64,000 bases of DNA from the NCBI GenBank assembly GCA_028753945.1, contig JAPNXP010000005.1, forward strand, positions 5,043,809 through 5,107,808. Reading direction: 5' to 3'. The translations under genes were made by a program, and so were the position numbers. A model generated the notes under the pieces. It ran no database searches. It saw only the letters and a program-made list of their open reading frames with translations, and had not been told where the DNA came from. Of the stretch, positions 22,620 through 34,300 are shown one piece after another. Source of the DNA: Hexactinellida sp. DTS-2022. Its lineage: Eukaryota > Porifera > Hexactinellida. Position 1 is the stretch's first letter; the number at the start of each line of letters is the position of its first letter.

Positions 22620-24546
22620 CTAGGCCTCAGGGTGGAGTCGCAGAGCGGACACTGCCACCTTCTGGCAGGCCCCGCAGAATAGCTTGGCGGCGCAGTTCTC
22701 ACAAGTGGTGATGTGGCCGCAGGGCGCTAGCGCGAGCCTGACGCCGGAAGGGGGCGTGCTGCAAACGGAGCAGGGGTCGAGAGAGAACCTGTCCGAGCCG
22801 AGGAAGGAATCGGATCCGGAGGAGCCGACGAGAAGCGAGGAATCCCCGGAGTCCGAGTAGAGGGAGGGACAGCGACTCTTGCTGCCGATTGGGGGGATGG
22901 CCGAGAGGTGGGCGGGGTCTAGAGACAGGTCGGCGGAGGCAGAGAGGGTGTGGAAGGAGCCGAGAGAGAGAATGGTGCTCTCGCCCGAGAGTAGGGGGGC
23001 GCTGGAAGCCTTGGTGAGAGCAGTGGGCATAGGCGGGTCGGAAGAGGAGGAGTAGAGACCGGGGTACGAGGCCGTGAGCGAGTGGTACGAGGAACTAGCG
23101 AGGGGGTCGAACTGAGAGGGGGCGTGGGGCCAGATGGGGGCAGCCTTATCAGCCGCACTGGAGCCAGCTGTGAGAAAGCTGCACATGGAGTTGAGGGGCG
23201 TGAGCACGCTGCTCTCGCGGAACAGATCGTCGTCAGGAACGCCTGGCTTCAGATACAGGTCGGACACGAGATGAGACTTCCCGTAGGAAACTGGCTCCGA
23301 CAGATAAGAGAGGGACTCTTGCCCGCTGAGCTCCAACTCGTCAGCGCCGACAACCGTGCCGGTGCGAGCGGCGATGTAGTGTTCTATCTCCTTGCGCGCC
23401 TGCTCCACGTTGTCCTTGGAGCCGGTCACCTGGAAGAAGGGCTCCTTGTCGCGGGAGGGCGTCACGATGTAGGTGCTGGTCTTCTGCTGGATGCGCTTTA
23501 TGGTCGCGCCCTTCGGTCCCACCACCAGGCCCACCACGTGGTAGGGCACCTTAACAGAAATGGTGTAGCTGTCCTCTTCAGTGGGGGAGTAGGGGCCGGT
23601 GCCCGTTATGCAGGAGCCGCCGGAGCCCACGCGGATGAGGGCGTTACCAGTGGCGGCCTGCTTCCGCTGGGCGCGGATCTGGGTGAAGTGGTCAGCCGCG
23701 GCCAGGATCTCGCGCTTGGCCAGATTAACGTCTTCCTTTCTGCCCGTGACTACGAACACCGGCTTCTCTCCTCGAACCGGTGTTTTTATGTAGGTATTCG
23801 TGCGGGCCCGTAAGGCTTTGATCTTACAGCCTAAACACAGCACATAGTAATCTCATTTCATAATGAGTAACATAGTAATTAACACAAATTAAAATTGTTT
23901 TGAAATATTATTTAATTATTCGAGTGCGTTGGCGGTGTAGGTAAAGTAAGCTAGATATTCTAGGAATCTCGTCTGAGAGTTATAATCAGATGCTAGATAA
24001 TATTGGTTGTAGCAAGAGCGAGATAACACACCGCAATTTGGTTGTTAATTATGCTAAGTTATGCATACGAATAAGATTACAAGCCAAGCTCATAGTGGGC
24101 TAATGGTATTCGTCAAGACTTATGTTCGGTTACGGATAAATATTAATGAATAGTAACTACTTGTAAGTGCAGTTCAATCAGTCAGTAATTAATTAGAAGT
24201 TAATTAACACTGCATAATTAACTAGTATATCTGACTCACCCTGTCGCCCTACGATTTCCGCCACGTGCTCTGAGCTGGGCACCTGCACGCAGTCGGTCGC
24301 GTTAACGTTGGAGTCGGAAGGTCGGTGGGAGTGTGCGTACATGTCGAAGAAGAACGAATTTAGCGGCGAGCTCTCGCCAGCTGCGGTCGTCGGCACCGCC
24401 GGGGGGTACCCGGGGGAAATGCTCATCATGGACAGCTCGAGAGCGATGTCCAGGGACTTGCCCTGAGAGTCCTCTAGAGGGCGTCCGTGCGAAAGAGTGG
24501 ATTGGTAGGGGGCGGGGGCGGGGGCGGTGAGGTAGGTAGCGGTCAT
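22620..24546 (-). CDS. MEX3: MEX3 RNA-binding protein (two KH domains, RING finger)
   Basis: Two exons, 24240-24546 and 22620-23830, give 505 residues; the 409-nt intron is the longest seen in a gene here. The first KH domain spans the junction: VAEIVGRQ in exon 1 joins [18 protein letters not shown], restoring the GRQG loop. The second KH domain carries [19 protein letters not shown] with its GPKG loop (about residues 175-240). After a Ser/Pro-rich middle the C-terminus has a RING-type finger, CSVC-x10[10 protein letters not shown] then CGAC. MEX3 proteins bind mRNA elements to control translation and stability in early embryos and germ line and act as E3 ligases. The initiator ATG directly follows a CTTCTTCAG acceptor, so a leader exon or trans-spliced leader is likely. 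Confidence 0.95.
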
Positions 24547-25316
24547 CTGAAGAAGCAAATAATAAGCAGTTCGTACGTATAAAATTAATATTATAAATAA
24601 CAAACCTTCACTGGAAATAATAACAAGTAAATTATAATTTGTTGCTAAAATGAAAATTCTAATTGGAAACTAATAATGAATTGATTCTAAGTAATGAAAG
24701 GGCGCAAAATTTTCGTATTTAAAGGTCTTTGCTGATTCGCCAGCAGAAGAATAACCTAAACAGAATTCCTTATAACACTTTGGCGCATCCCAAAAACCGC
24801 GTTCTCTCCAGCTACGTGAACGGACAACGTACCTACGGTTCTATAAAAAATACGATATGCTATTTATTTAGAAATAAATTACCTTTCTGGCTACAGTGTT
24901 GAGAGTTGTAACAGTTTAATGTATAAAATATCGAGAGAGTTCGATTAACTGCAGCAGCAGTGCTTATATAGTGAGCTGCCCTGATATCGTATGCTGCGTA
25001 GATACATCTCTGCCTGTTTGCTGGATGGCCTGATTATGATTAGTTCTGCGGTAGTTTATAGTGATGAGTTAATCTAGTTTGAGCGGGAGAAAATCGCAAT
25101 GATAAGTACAAAAAAATAATTATATAATAACTATGAGGAACTGCTTTAATTCGAGACTTAGAAAAGTAAAGAAATATCATAGAATAACAGTACGTAGAAG
25201 CGTGTTAGCCTTATAGTGGTATGAGTTAATATTGAGTCAGTCGTTAATACGAGTACGTAGGTACGGAAGTAGATATACGTTATCCTATGTGTAATAAAAA
25301 CCATCCAGAAATAAAA
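24547..25316. other. Non-coding spacer between KSR and MEX3
   Basis: AT-rich spacer of about 770 bp upstream of the MEX3 coding start and downstream of KSR. It presumably holds the MEX3 promoter and leader and part of the KSR 3' untranslated region. I see no ORF, RNA gene or clear repeat. Confidence 0.5.
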
Positions 25317-25388
25317 TTACAGCCGGCAGGACAGCCACTTGGCCACGCAGAGCGAGCTGCGTAGCGAGTGGCGAAATTGCGATGTGTG
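25317..25388 (-). other. Possible alternative C-terminal exon of KSR
   Basis: A GC-rich island in AT-rich downstream DNA with an open frame of 23 codons ending in TAA and reading HTSQFRHSLRSSL, then CVAKWLSCRL. It follows an acceptor-like CTCACAAG. A GC donor at the codon before KSR's final five residues (GAG followed by GCCACC) would give a 48-nt intron, the usual size here, in the right phase. The same bases can also pair as a stem (ACGCAG with CTGCGT, CCACT with AGTGG), so a 3' UTR hairpin is the main alternative. Confidence 0.3.
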
Positions 25389-25424
25389 CTTGTGAGCTTA
25401 ATTAGAGCGTATGACCCCGTGACG

Positions 25425-27745
25425 TCACATGGTGGCCTCGGAGCTCTTGAGCGGCATGACGGCCGAGTGGGAGGTGCTGCGCGTGGGCATCCGCTTGGGC
25501 TGCTGCAGGTTGGGCAGCTTCTCGATGATTCCCTCCAGGCTGTTGAAGGAGGGGCGCGTGTGCGGGTCCCTGTTCCAGCAGCGATAGAGCTCCTCCTTGG
25601 TGCCGCGCGGCCCGATTATGAGGTCCAGCGTCTGGCGCACCCCGCAGCTGACCTTGTAGAGCACCACCTCTATGGGGTCCCCCTGCAGCGGGTATTGCCC
25701 CGTGTACAGCTCGTACCAAATGGACCCGAAGGCGAACACGTCGCTCTTATCCGAGAAGGGCAGGATCCGGTCGAAATCGTCGTCAGCTGGGGAGAGGGAC
25801 TCGGCTATTTCCGGGGCCATGCAGGCCACGTAGCCGCGCGGGAACTCCCAGGAGCCGGCGTCGGAGCCCGCGTACTCGAGCAGCGGGTTGACGGCGATGT
25901 CGAAGAGGATCGGCTTGGCGTTGCCGCGCTCCAGGTATATGGAGTCCGTGGTGAGGTTCTGGTGCACGATGCGCCGGTCGTGCATGTAGGTCATGGCCTG
26001 CGAGATCTCCTTGAGGATGGTGAGGGCGCGGTCGAGCGGGTGCTTGGGCGAGAGGCGGATCACGCTGTGCAGAGTGGGCGAGTGCTTGACGCTGGTGACG
26101 ATGGTCAGGTCGGGGTCCCCGGTGCAGGCCCCGCGGAAGAGAATTACGTTGTCGTGACGTATGTTGCGCAGCACGCTGAGCTCCTGTTGGAAGTGGTCGC
26201 GCACGAAGGGCAGGGACCCGCGGTAGGTCTTTAGCAGAACCTGGCCGTGCCAGTTTCCGGTCGCGAGGGAGCTGAACTTGCAGCTGCGGATCTCGCGAAT
26301 GTTGCGGATCTCCAGGAAGTTTATCTCCCAGTCAGTGGGCTGCGGGGAGCTGGACACCTGCAGGGGCGAGGCGGACCCGTCGGTCTGTCCGGTGTCGGAG
26401 GGGTAGGAGGGGGAGGGCGGGAGCTCGTCCACGAACACCTCGTCCTGAATCTGGTTCTGCAGGCGCGACTGGGAGCCGGAGTCGTTGTCAGGGGACGCCT
26501 CCATCGGGTGCTTGTACCGGAAGGTGCGCGGCTCCTGTTTGTACTCCACTATGAGGGAGTTGCGGGAGCCGCGGCCCTGCTGCTGCTGCGCGTCGGAGCG
26601 CCGGAATATGTTCCGGGGCCGGAAGAGGCGGCGGAGCAGACGGCTGCCGATGAAGGTCCGCGGGGCGGGGGCGCTGTCCTCCGAGAAGTAGGTCTCGGTG
26701 CTGTCGGGGGGCGGGTCCGCCTGCTCGGGGGGGGAGGGCTTGTGGCGCCGCGGGAAAGTGTGGTTGTTGATGCCGAACACTCGACTGAGGCCGCTGGGCG
26801 GGCCGGGACTGGGGGTGAGGGGGTATATGTTGGGGTCCGAGTTGGAAGTTGCGTCCGAGACGCTGGCGAGAGTGTTGTTCTGCGGGTAGAAAGACTTGCT
26901 GTTGGTCCAGGGGTCGGGGGAGGGCACCCGGCGGGGCGGGTACGCGAGGGTGTCGCTGGGAGGTCCGTTCGCGTAGAGAGAGGCGGATATCTCCTGGTAG
27001 CGCATGCGGTCGCAGCACTCGGTCCACGCGAAGTGGTAGAGTGCGAGGGACAGCTGGCAGTCGGGCGAGGCGAAGGACTGCAGGATCTCCCAGGAAGAGA
27101 GGAACAGCTCGCGCTCTATCGGGTGGATGCGATGCGGCGCCAGCAGCTCCGTGAGCAGCCGCTGCTCGCTGCTAAGCAGACTCTCTATAGAGTCGAACTG
27201 CGCCTGCACGCACTCTATCAGGTGCCGCGACTGGATGCCCACTGCCTTGAGCCAGTCGGAGACCGTCGGGTTCCGCATACAGAACTCCAGGTCCTCCTGC
27301 GAATAGTCGAGTCTCTCTCGCAGGAGGGAGCGGCGCATCTGCAGCAGCCGCACGCAGACCTGTGGAGAGACAGTAAAGTATAAACGGACACCGAACGGAG
27401 ACCTGCCTTCACTATGTCCTGCTCCTGTCGATGCACCAGCAGCCGGCAGGCCTGAGTGGGGCTGAGCGAGTAGTTCCGGCGCGCCTCTTTCAGCTGCTTG
27501 CGCTGCAGGTACAGGAAGTGGTAGTACATCTTGTACTCGGGCAGCTTGAAGGAAGCGAGGCCTTGCTCCTGCTCGTGAGGGGACATCCCGTTGGAAGAGA
27601 CGGCCGACTTGTAGGGAGCCTCCTTTTGTTTGGGCAGATAATGTTCCGAGGTTTGTTCTGAGTCGCTGAGCGCCTCTGACGTCAGCGGCGAGTTCCTAGC
27701 GTAGACAGGCGACAGCCTGGGAGAGGGAGAAGGTCTTCCATTCAT
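25425..27745 (-). CDS. KSR: KSR-like Ras/MAPK scaffold pseudokinase
   Basis: Two exons, 27407-27745 and 25425-27359, joined by a 47-nt intron with an apparent GC donor; 757 residues. The N-terminal part has a KSR CA1-like helical/SAM segment near 130-190 (NPTVSDWLKAVGI, RHLIECVQAQF). A long Ser/Pro-rich middle follows, with no cysteine-rich C1 domain visible. The kinase-like domain spans about 456-728: NWHGQVLLKTYRG (Lys present where mammalian KSR has Arg), RHDNVILFRGAC, SDVFAFGSIWYEL and LEGIIEKLPNL all follow KSR. The catalytic loop reads IVHQNLTTDS and DFG is replaced by DIA, so catalysis is very unlikely. KSR scaffolds Raf, MEK and ERK. RAF is excluded by the lost catalytic residues and the absence of a Ras-binding domain. 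Confidence 0.85.
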
Positions 27746-28035
27746 TTCAACAGAAACGCTTTAGCATCCAACTAATAGAACTGTGGATAGAAATTCAATA
27801 CAAATCAAGGCAAAGTGAGCAACAGTTATAAGTTAGAAACAAAGTATGGACGTGGACAATGTATGTAAATAGATAAAAATAATAATAATAAACAAGGCAC
27901 TAATTACAAGTTATTAAACAAATGACTGGGCATAGCCAGGACGCAGATTTGTAAGTTAAAAAAAGTCTACTATCTACACAGCAACAATTCTTAAAATAGG
28001 AAAAAGCGAAATGTACAAACAGCCGACACGTGACG

Positions 28036-30849
28036 CTATTTCGATTTCCCCGGCGTGTAGCTGGTGATCTTACCGATTCGCAGCCTCCGCAGCAGACCCG
28101 AGGAACACGGCTTCCCATATTTCGCGGAGAGAACGCGGTTGGACATGATTTCGTCATATCTCTCTTGGAACATAGTTTTGATGGACTGCGAGAACTCAGG
28201 GTTGTCTCCTTGCTCCTGAAGGAAATTGAAAAACATTTGCGTTTTGCAGAACTCTGACAGAAATCTTCTGGAGGCTTTGCTTTTTATCGTTTTTAGGAAA
28301 GGTTTGGTCTGAAACTCAATAATGGTGGGATCGTCTAGGCTGGGGTAGGCGAAGTCTTTGTATATGTCGAGTATTTCAATAAAGAAGCGCACGAAGGCCT
28401 CTATGACCACGTCGCTCATCTCGGGGTGCTCGCGCCAGGTGTCCGGCTTGTCGCAGCCGGTGAGCAGCGACTCGAGAGCGGCCTGCAGCTTAGAGGGCAG
28501 CAGATGCTCCTCGTCCCCGGCCCGACGGATGAACTTCCGGTCGTCCAGCGAGAATATGACCGCCTCCTCCATCTCCTCTCCGAACTGCAGCACCGTGTGC
28601 AGCGAGGAGGGCAGCAGCCCGACTATGTAGGGGGAGGGGCTGCAGCAGATGTGTACCATGGCCTCGGGCAGGATGGGCACGAACACGTGCTGCCAGGAGA
28701 ACGGGTACAGCAGCGCGACTATCCCGTGGCAGCAGCTGGAGAGCAGACTCAGCTGTTCCGCCACGAATATGATGCGGCGCTCCAGGAGCGTGGCGGCGAA
28801 CAGCTGTAGCGTTAGTCTGATGCCGAGACAGCAGATTAGTTTGGAGAAACTCACGTGCTCCAGCCGCGAGGACTCCAGCGGCCGGAACAGCCGCAGCTCC
28901 CCCTGGCCCTCTCGCGGATCTGCGAAAACGGACTTAATCGATATGGACTGCCCGGGCAGAGGCAGGGGCCGCGAAATGATCGAGCGGAGAAAGGCGTACA
29001 CAAGGGCGGAGGGGCGGCCGCGCTCGGACTCCACGTGGTCCAGCACTGAGGAGTAGAGCGAGAAGCAGCCCAGCGGAGATATTATGCAGTACACCTCGGG
29101 CAGGTCCTTTCCCTTGGGGAGAATGCGCCGACAGTAGCCGAACTTCTTCGCGCCAAGTTCGTCCGTGAGCACGAAGGAGTAGGTCTCCGAGAGGTGGTTG
29201 TGGGAGGGCTTGAGCGCGGCCGGCTTCCAGAGGCTGGCGTCCGGAAAGCAGAACTGGGGCACGGAGGCGAGGAAGGAGCTGGTGCCCTTGTCGTTAATGG
29301 GCGGGAATCTGTAGGAGATGCTCGGCTCGTATTTGTCGCCATCGCGGCTCTTGGTGAGACCGACTACGATAACGAACTCGAACAACTTCTGCTCGGACCC
29401 CTCGGGCTCGTGGGAGACGGTAGCGCCGGGATCTCTCTGCTTTTCTTTGGTCATTGAGGCGATCATGAGTCTCTCGCGCTTCTTGACGCGCACAGACTCG
29501 CGGAATATCTCGTGCGCGGGCCGCTTGGACCTGAGCAGGATCTTCCCGCCCTGGTCGTCGTCCTCTTCGGAGCCGGATATGGACGGGGGGGAGGCGGGGT
29601 CCGAGTGCTTAGAGGGGGCGGGCGGGCCCCGGTGCTTCCCGAGCGAGAACGCGCTGTTGACCAGGTCCCAGGCGCCCCTCCTGGGCACAGCCGCGCTGGG
29701 CGTGCAGGGGATGGACACAGAGAAGTCTTGCACGAATACGGAAGTGCTGCTGGAGCTCGTCAGCTGCGACGCGGTATCCAGAATGTCTTCGGAGGAGTAC
29801 ACCTTCCGCAGCTTCCGCTTGAGCTGCTCCAGCTCCGAGGAGGTGGTCTCCTCGTGGGGGGCCCGGGGGGGCGCCTCTACGAGGACGAAATCGTCCAGGA
29901 ATGACTCGGTTCGGGGCACGAGGGTGTCTGAGCGCTCCAGGCGCCGCAGCAGCTGGTCCCGCGGCTTGTCCGGGGTCTCGGGCGGGGGGCCGGGGGGCAG
30001 GGCCCGCGGGACGGCGGGGGCGGCTGGGAACTGGGAATGGAACCTGGCTACGAGTTTGAGGGAGCTGACGTCCTCCACAGAGGGGTCGGGGCACTCGAAG
30101 GAGGGCGAGTGGTGCATGCCGGTACCGGCGGGCGGCTCTGTGGGCTCGACTCTCTCGGACTGGGACTTTAGGAGAGTGGGAGAGAGGACTACGGGCGAAT
30201 CTGCGTCCTGCAGAGGCAGAGAGGAGAAAGCCTTCAGGTCTAGGGCGGACTTAGGCGGGGGCTTGTCTCTCTTCTTTATCTTCGCGTCTGAAAGAGACTC
30301 CGAGAAGTGGTTGGGCGTGTCCTCGGGGGAGCGGGTGTAGCTGGTGAGGGAGGGGTCTGCGGAGCCCTTACACAGCACGGGGCTCTGCGGCGGGACGTAG
30401 GAGCGGCGCTGCTTGCCTATCTTAAACCGCCTCTTCACTGAGTAGGGACTGGCGTCCAGCTCCCATATGGGCAGACTGGCCGCGGGGGCGGGCTCAGGGA
30501 CAGGGGGAGAGCGGGGCTTAGGCGGGTCCGGCTTCGTGCTACGAACCTCCAGGCTGTAGTCGATCTGCTTAGCGAGGCCGCATGGCGGTTTGGGCGGAAG
30601 CTTGTACAGGTCGTTGTTCGGGAGCCTGAGGGGAGAGTCCCTGGAGTCGAGAAAGGAGTTCCGATGGGAGCTGGGCTTAGGGGCCAGCTGGTCGGTGGGG
30701 ACCGAGTCTGAGGACTTTAGAACGAAGCGATGCGGCCTAGGAGGGGGCCTGGGGATGCGCGGCGAGTCGCAGAGCGGCTGCGGGACGAGAGGACGGTGGG
30801 GGGGCGGAAGCATGGGCCGGGGGGGCGCGGGGTCTAGCCTGTGAGCCAT
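28036..30849 (-). CDS. DENND2: DENND2-like DENN-domain RabGEF
   Basis: Intronless protein of 937 residues from the ATG at 30849. A longer frame upstream exists, but a TGCTTAG acceptor-like site lies between it and this ATG, so I chose the later start. Residues 1-480 are Pro/Ser-rich and probably disordered. The tripartite DENN module runs from about 488 to near the C-terminus: uDENN (LFEFVIVVGLTKSRDG, ISYRFPP), cDENN (FGYCRRILPKGKDLPEVYCI, LLERRIIFVAEQLSLLSSC, YPFSWQHVFVPILPEAMVH) and dDENN (FVRFFIEILDIYKDFA). The order and motifs match DENND2A/C/D, exchange factors for Rab9/Rab10-type GTPases in endosome-to-Golgi traffic. KSR starts 290 nt downstream on the same strand. Confidence 0.92.
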   Translation of the reverse strand: MAHRLDPAPPRPMLPPPHRPLVPQPLCDSPRIPRPPPRPHRFVLKSSDSVPTDQLAPKPSSHRNSFLDSRDSPLRLPNNDLYKLPPKPPCGLAKQIDYSLEVRSTKPDPPKPRSPPVPEPAPAASLPIWELDASPYSVKRRFKIGKQRRSYVPPQSPVLCKGSADPSLTSYTRSPEDTPNHFSESLSDAKIKKRDKPPPKSALDLKAFSSLPLQDADSPVVLSPTLLKSQSERVEPTEPPAGTGMHHSPSFECPDPSVEDVSSLKLVARFHSQFPAAPAVPRALPPGPPPETPDKPRDQLLRRLERSDTLVPRTESFLDDFVLVEAPPRAPHEETTSSELEQLKRKLRKVYSSEDILDTASQLTSSSSTSVFVQDFSVSIPCTPSAAVPRRGAWDLVNSAFSLGKHRGPPAPSKHSDPASPPSISGSEEDDDQGGKILLRSKRPAHEIFRESVRVKKRERLMIASMTKEKQRDPGATVSHEPEGSEQKLFEFVIVVGLTKSRDGDKYEPSISYRFPPINDKGTSSFLASVPQFCFPDASLWKPAALKPSHNHLSETYSFVLTDELGAKKFGYCRRILPKGKDLPEVYCIISPLGCFSLYSSVLDHVESERGRPSALVYAFLRSIISRPLPLPGQSISIKSVFADPREGQGELRLFRPLESSRLEHVSFSKLICCLGIRLTLQLFAATLLERRIIFVAEQLSLLSSCCHGIVALLYPFSWQHVFVPILPEAMVHICCSPSPYIVGLLPSSLHTVLQFGEEMEEAVIFSLDDRKFIRRAGDEEHLLPSKLQAALESLLTGCDKPDTWREHPEMSDVVIEAFVRFFIEILDIYKDFAYPSLDDPTIIEFQTKPFLKTIKSKASRRFLSEFCKTQMFFNFLQEQGDNPEFSQSIKTMFQERYDEIMSNRVLSAKYGKPCSSGLLRRLRIGKITSYTPGKSK

Positions 30850-31355
30850 AGCAGGAAACGGAGCTAAGCAGTGGACATTCTTTTGTGAGAGCATAACAGA
30901 TAACTTATAGTTAATTTAGAAACAAAAGAAATTACTGAGCTCTATGGCAGTTGCGCTATAAATAGGGAGAGCAGTCCCGCGTCACTTGTTGCACAGTATC
31001 GAATATAGCGAGCTCAGTATCGAAATTAGATACGTTCTGAAGTATAACTACTGAGTAATTAATATAATGAAATTGGGTCCTGTCAAGCAACTAATCTCTT
31101 TCTGCGAGTGCTCTGTTGAAAAGCAATTACCTGTAACAGCTAGCATTACCAGTGCTGTTGTAATACAATAGCGATATTCTAATGGATTCGTTTCTGCTGT
31201 GAATGAATGAGGAGACACAGCGACTAGAAACTCACCACGCAAACAAGATTAATAAATTCAAAACTAAACTCTAACCTGAAAGTCTAACTGATCTCACTCA
31301 CAATAGAATAGTTACCAGAGCTGCAGCTGGAAGTGATCGGGTCCTAGAAGTGCTG
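30850..31355. other. Non-coding spacer between WDHD1 and DENND2
   Basis: This 506-bp AT-rich spacer contains the WDHD1 3' end and the DENND2 upstream region, including the CACTGCTTAG acceptor-like site just before the DENND2 start. Nothing else stands out. Confidence 0.5.
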
Positions 31356-34300
31356 TCAGCTATTAATTCTGCTCTTTTCTTCACGCCAGAGTTTAGTAGC
31401 TAGCTGCATTAGCTCTGCCTTTTTGAGAAGCGGGTTGTCGGTCTCCAGTCGCGGCAGAATCTGCTCCAGCCACTCCCGGAACCCCAGCTGTCTCTCCGCC
31501 TCCGCGGGCTCAGCTGTTACCGGAACAGCTGACTCCACGGCGGGGAGAGGGGCCGTCTCGCCGAGCTTAGACTGCTTGGAGGAGCGACAGGTCTGCTTTG
31601 TCTCGGGCGGGGGGTGCGGCTGTTTGTCGCCGCGGGACCTCTGAATGACGGAGTTTATGAAGTCCTTGTCGATGCTGGATGCGCGGGAGAGAGTTCCGGC
31701 CGGGTTCCTGAAGGGGTTGGCGGGCGCAGAGGAGAATATCCCGCCCCTAACGGCCGCGGGCCTTAGAGAGGAGAGGAGAGGCGCTATCTCCTCGCCAGGG
31801 ACGAGCGAGTCCAGGTCCTGACTGAGACTCAGCAGCTGCTCCTCCTCGGAGATGTGAAAAGACGTGTCCGCCGCGGCTGTGGGCGCCGGTTCTGACTCTG
31901 CGGCAGAAAGTAGCGCGCCCATCCTCTGGCAGAGCGCGGGCAGCTGCAGACGGGACGAGAAGGTGACGGCCAGCTGCTGGTACTGCGGGGAGAGCAGCGC
32001 CCCCGCCTCCACGGCTCTCTGGAAGCAGCCGGCGCGCGCCGCGGCCGCGAACAGCTGCATGAGTCTCTCCTGGGACAGGCTGGCGGCCGGGCCGTGGGAG
32101 AAGCAGGAGAGGAAGTACTGCTGCTGGTGCGAGAGCTGCTCTGAGGGGGCCGAGCAGAAGAGCGGGCGGTAGGTCGCGAGTTGGACCGGGGGCCGGGGGT
32201 GCAGAGGGGGGAAGTCGGCGCCGTGAGAGGGCACGATGTACCGCAGCTCTTCGGTGCAGAATGTATCCTCTTCCTGCTCTGAGAGGGACGGGGATATGCC
32301 AAGGATGACAAGCTTGTGAGAATTCCTTTTCTTCTTTAGAGCCGTGTTAAAGTCCAACATTGGCGTCCATAAAATCCCCCTGGCATTGACTCTTCCTACC
32401 TAAACACAGAAATTTGTCAGTTGGCTTCTGCTAACGACAGAATCTGTTGAACATCACCTGCAAATGCCCCGCAGAGTCAAGCGAGACAGGCAGCTCCTGG
32501 GGAGTGAGGCCGATCCACCTCAGCTCTGAGCCGACAGAAAGGACCATGGATCCCTCGGTGAGCAGAGCCAGTTTCATACCCGAGACTGCTAAGAGATAGA
32601 ACCCCATGTTCTGGCTGTCGAGCAGCGCTGAGCTCTGATGGTAGACTGCGAAAAGCCGGTTTCCTCTCGCGGCAGTCGCGACCGGACTCCCCGGCAGCCG
32701 CAGGAGGTCGAACTCCGTTCCCTCGGACCCGAAGAGTCGCAGGATAGAGCAGTCGGAGACAGCAGCGACCCACCCGCTGCCCGCCGCCAGACAGAGGGCG
32801 TTCTCTCCTTCCGGCAGATAGGCGCTCCACTCCTTGGAGCCGTCCCAGGCGTTGAATCTGTGGGCCTGTATAAGACAGGGGTCCTTGGAGTTCCTGGGAG
32901 CGTCAGTTCTCCTCCCGCTGCCCCCCAGCAGCAGCAGCTCCTCCGTGAGGATCCCCACTGAGAACCAGTGCGGGTCTATCAGCTGCAGCGGGTGGTGCAC
33001 CCCTCTGTCGTGGAACTCAACCTCCAGGAGGAAATTGAAATGTTTCTTCTCCTCCTCTGCCTCCATGCTGCCAGGGGGCCTGTGGGAAATGACGACTCCC
33101 ACCAAGTTGTAGCAGAGACAGGCGTGCTCCCAGGCCGCCAGTCGGGAGGGCGGCGGCCAGGAGCTGGGCTGGAAGGCCTCCTGTCTCTGCGGGGCAGGCT
33201 CCGCTAGGGGGGAGAGTCCCGAGTTAGATTCCTCAGGCGGCACAGCTGTCAGGTCTTCTTCCCAGTCTGGGAGAAACTTGCGCTTCTTAGCAGGCTTTCT
33301 CTCAGACGCTCTGACAGGGGCCTCGTGGATAGATTTAGTTTCTAAGACAAGTCATAAAATGGGACACAACAGCTATCAGTCAATACAAACCTATTTTGGA
33401 ATCCAGGCTGCTCTCGTCTAGCTCCATCTGGTTCCCCTTATGCGAGGAGCCGGCTGCGGACTCCTGTGAGTCGAACAGCCCCGCGGCCTCCAGTCCCTCC
33501 AGTCCCTCCAGCAGGCTCTCCTCAGTCGCCTCGGCCGGGGCGCCGTACAGAGGGAGCGGGTCGTGCAGCAGCAGGTACCCGGACTTTGTGAAGGCAGCCA
33601 GCCTCGGAGCCCCGGACTGGGACACGCCCCAGGCGACTGAGGTGATCTCTCCCCTGAGACTGTGTCTGAAGAAGCCCGCTCTCTGGAAAGTGACCTGACC
33701 CCCGTATGAACAGCTCCACAGGTGGATGTGTCCCATCGCAGTGCCCGCCGCCAGGTGGAGACCGTCTGGAGACCAGGCGCAGCAGTGGAATGCGCCGGAA
33801 GCCTTGGAGTCGGAGGCAGAGCTCAATCTATAAACAGCAGTGAGACAGCAGTCAGGGAGTCTGTGGGCAGTGGGACCTGTCGATGAGTGTAGCGTCTGTT
33901 GAGTACACAGAAATAGTACTGTCTCCCTCAGAGGAAACGTGCGGAGAGGCGACAAGGCACTTGTCAGCTGCGAGAGGAGAGACGGCGGCCACTAGGCGAG
34001 AGGGGGAGAGAGGGAGGTCCGAGACTTTGGGAGTGAGAACAGTCAGTTTGTGTCGGGCTGTCCGGTCGCTGGTGTCCCACAGGATCAGCTGTCCGTCGCA
34101 GCCGGTGGAGCAGAGGAGGCCGCCGTCAGAGCTGAACGAGAGAGACAGCACAGGCGCAGAGTGCATGTCCAGCACATGGCAAGTGTGCTTAGCTGTTGCC
34201 AGGATAGCGGCTGTTGGGATAAGCTTTATAGTAAAGTCGGCAGCCCCCGCCGCGACCCACTGGCCGGCTCTGTCAGCAGCCACGCAGTACACAGCCGAGG

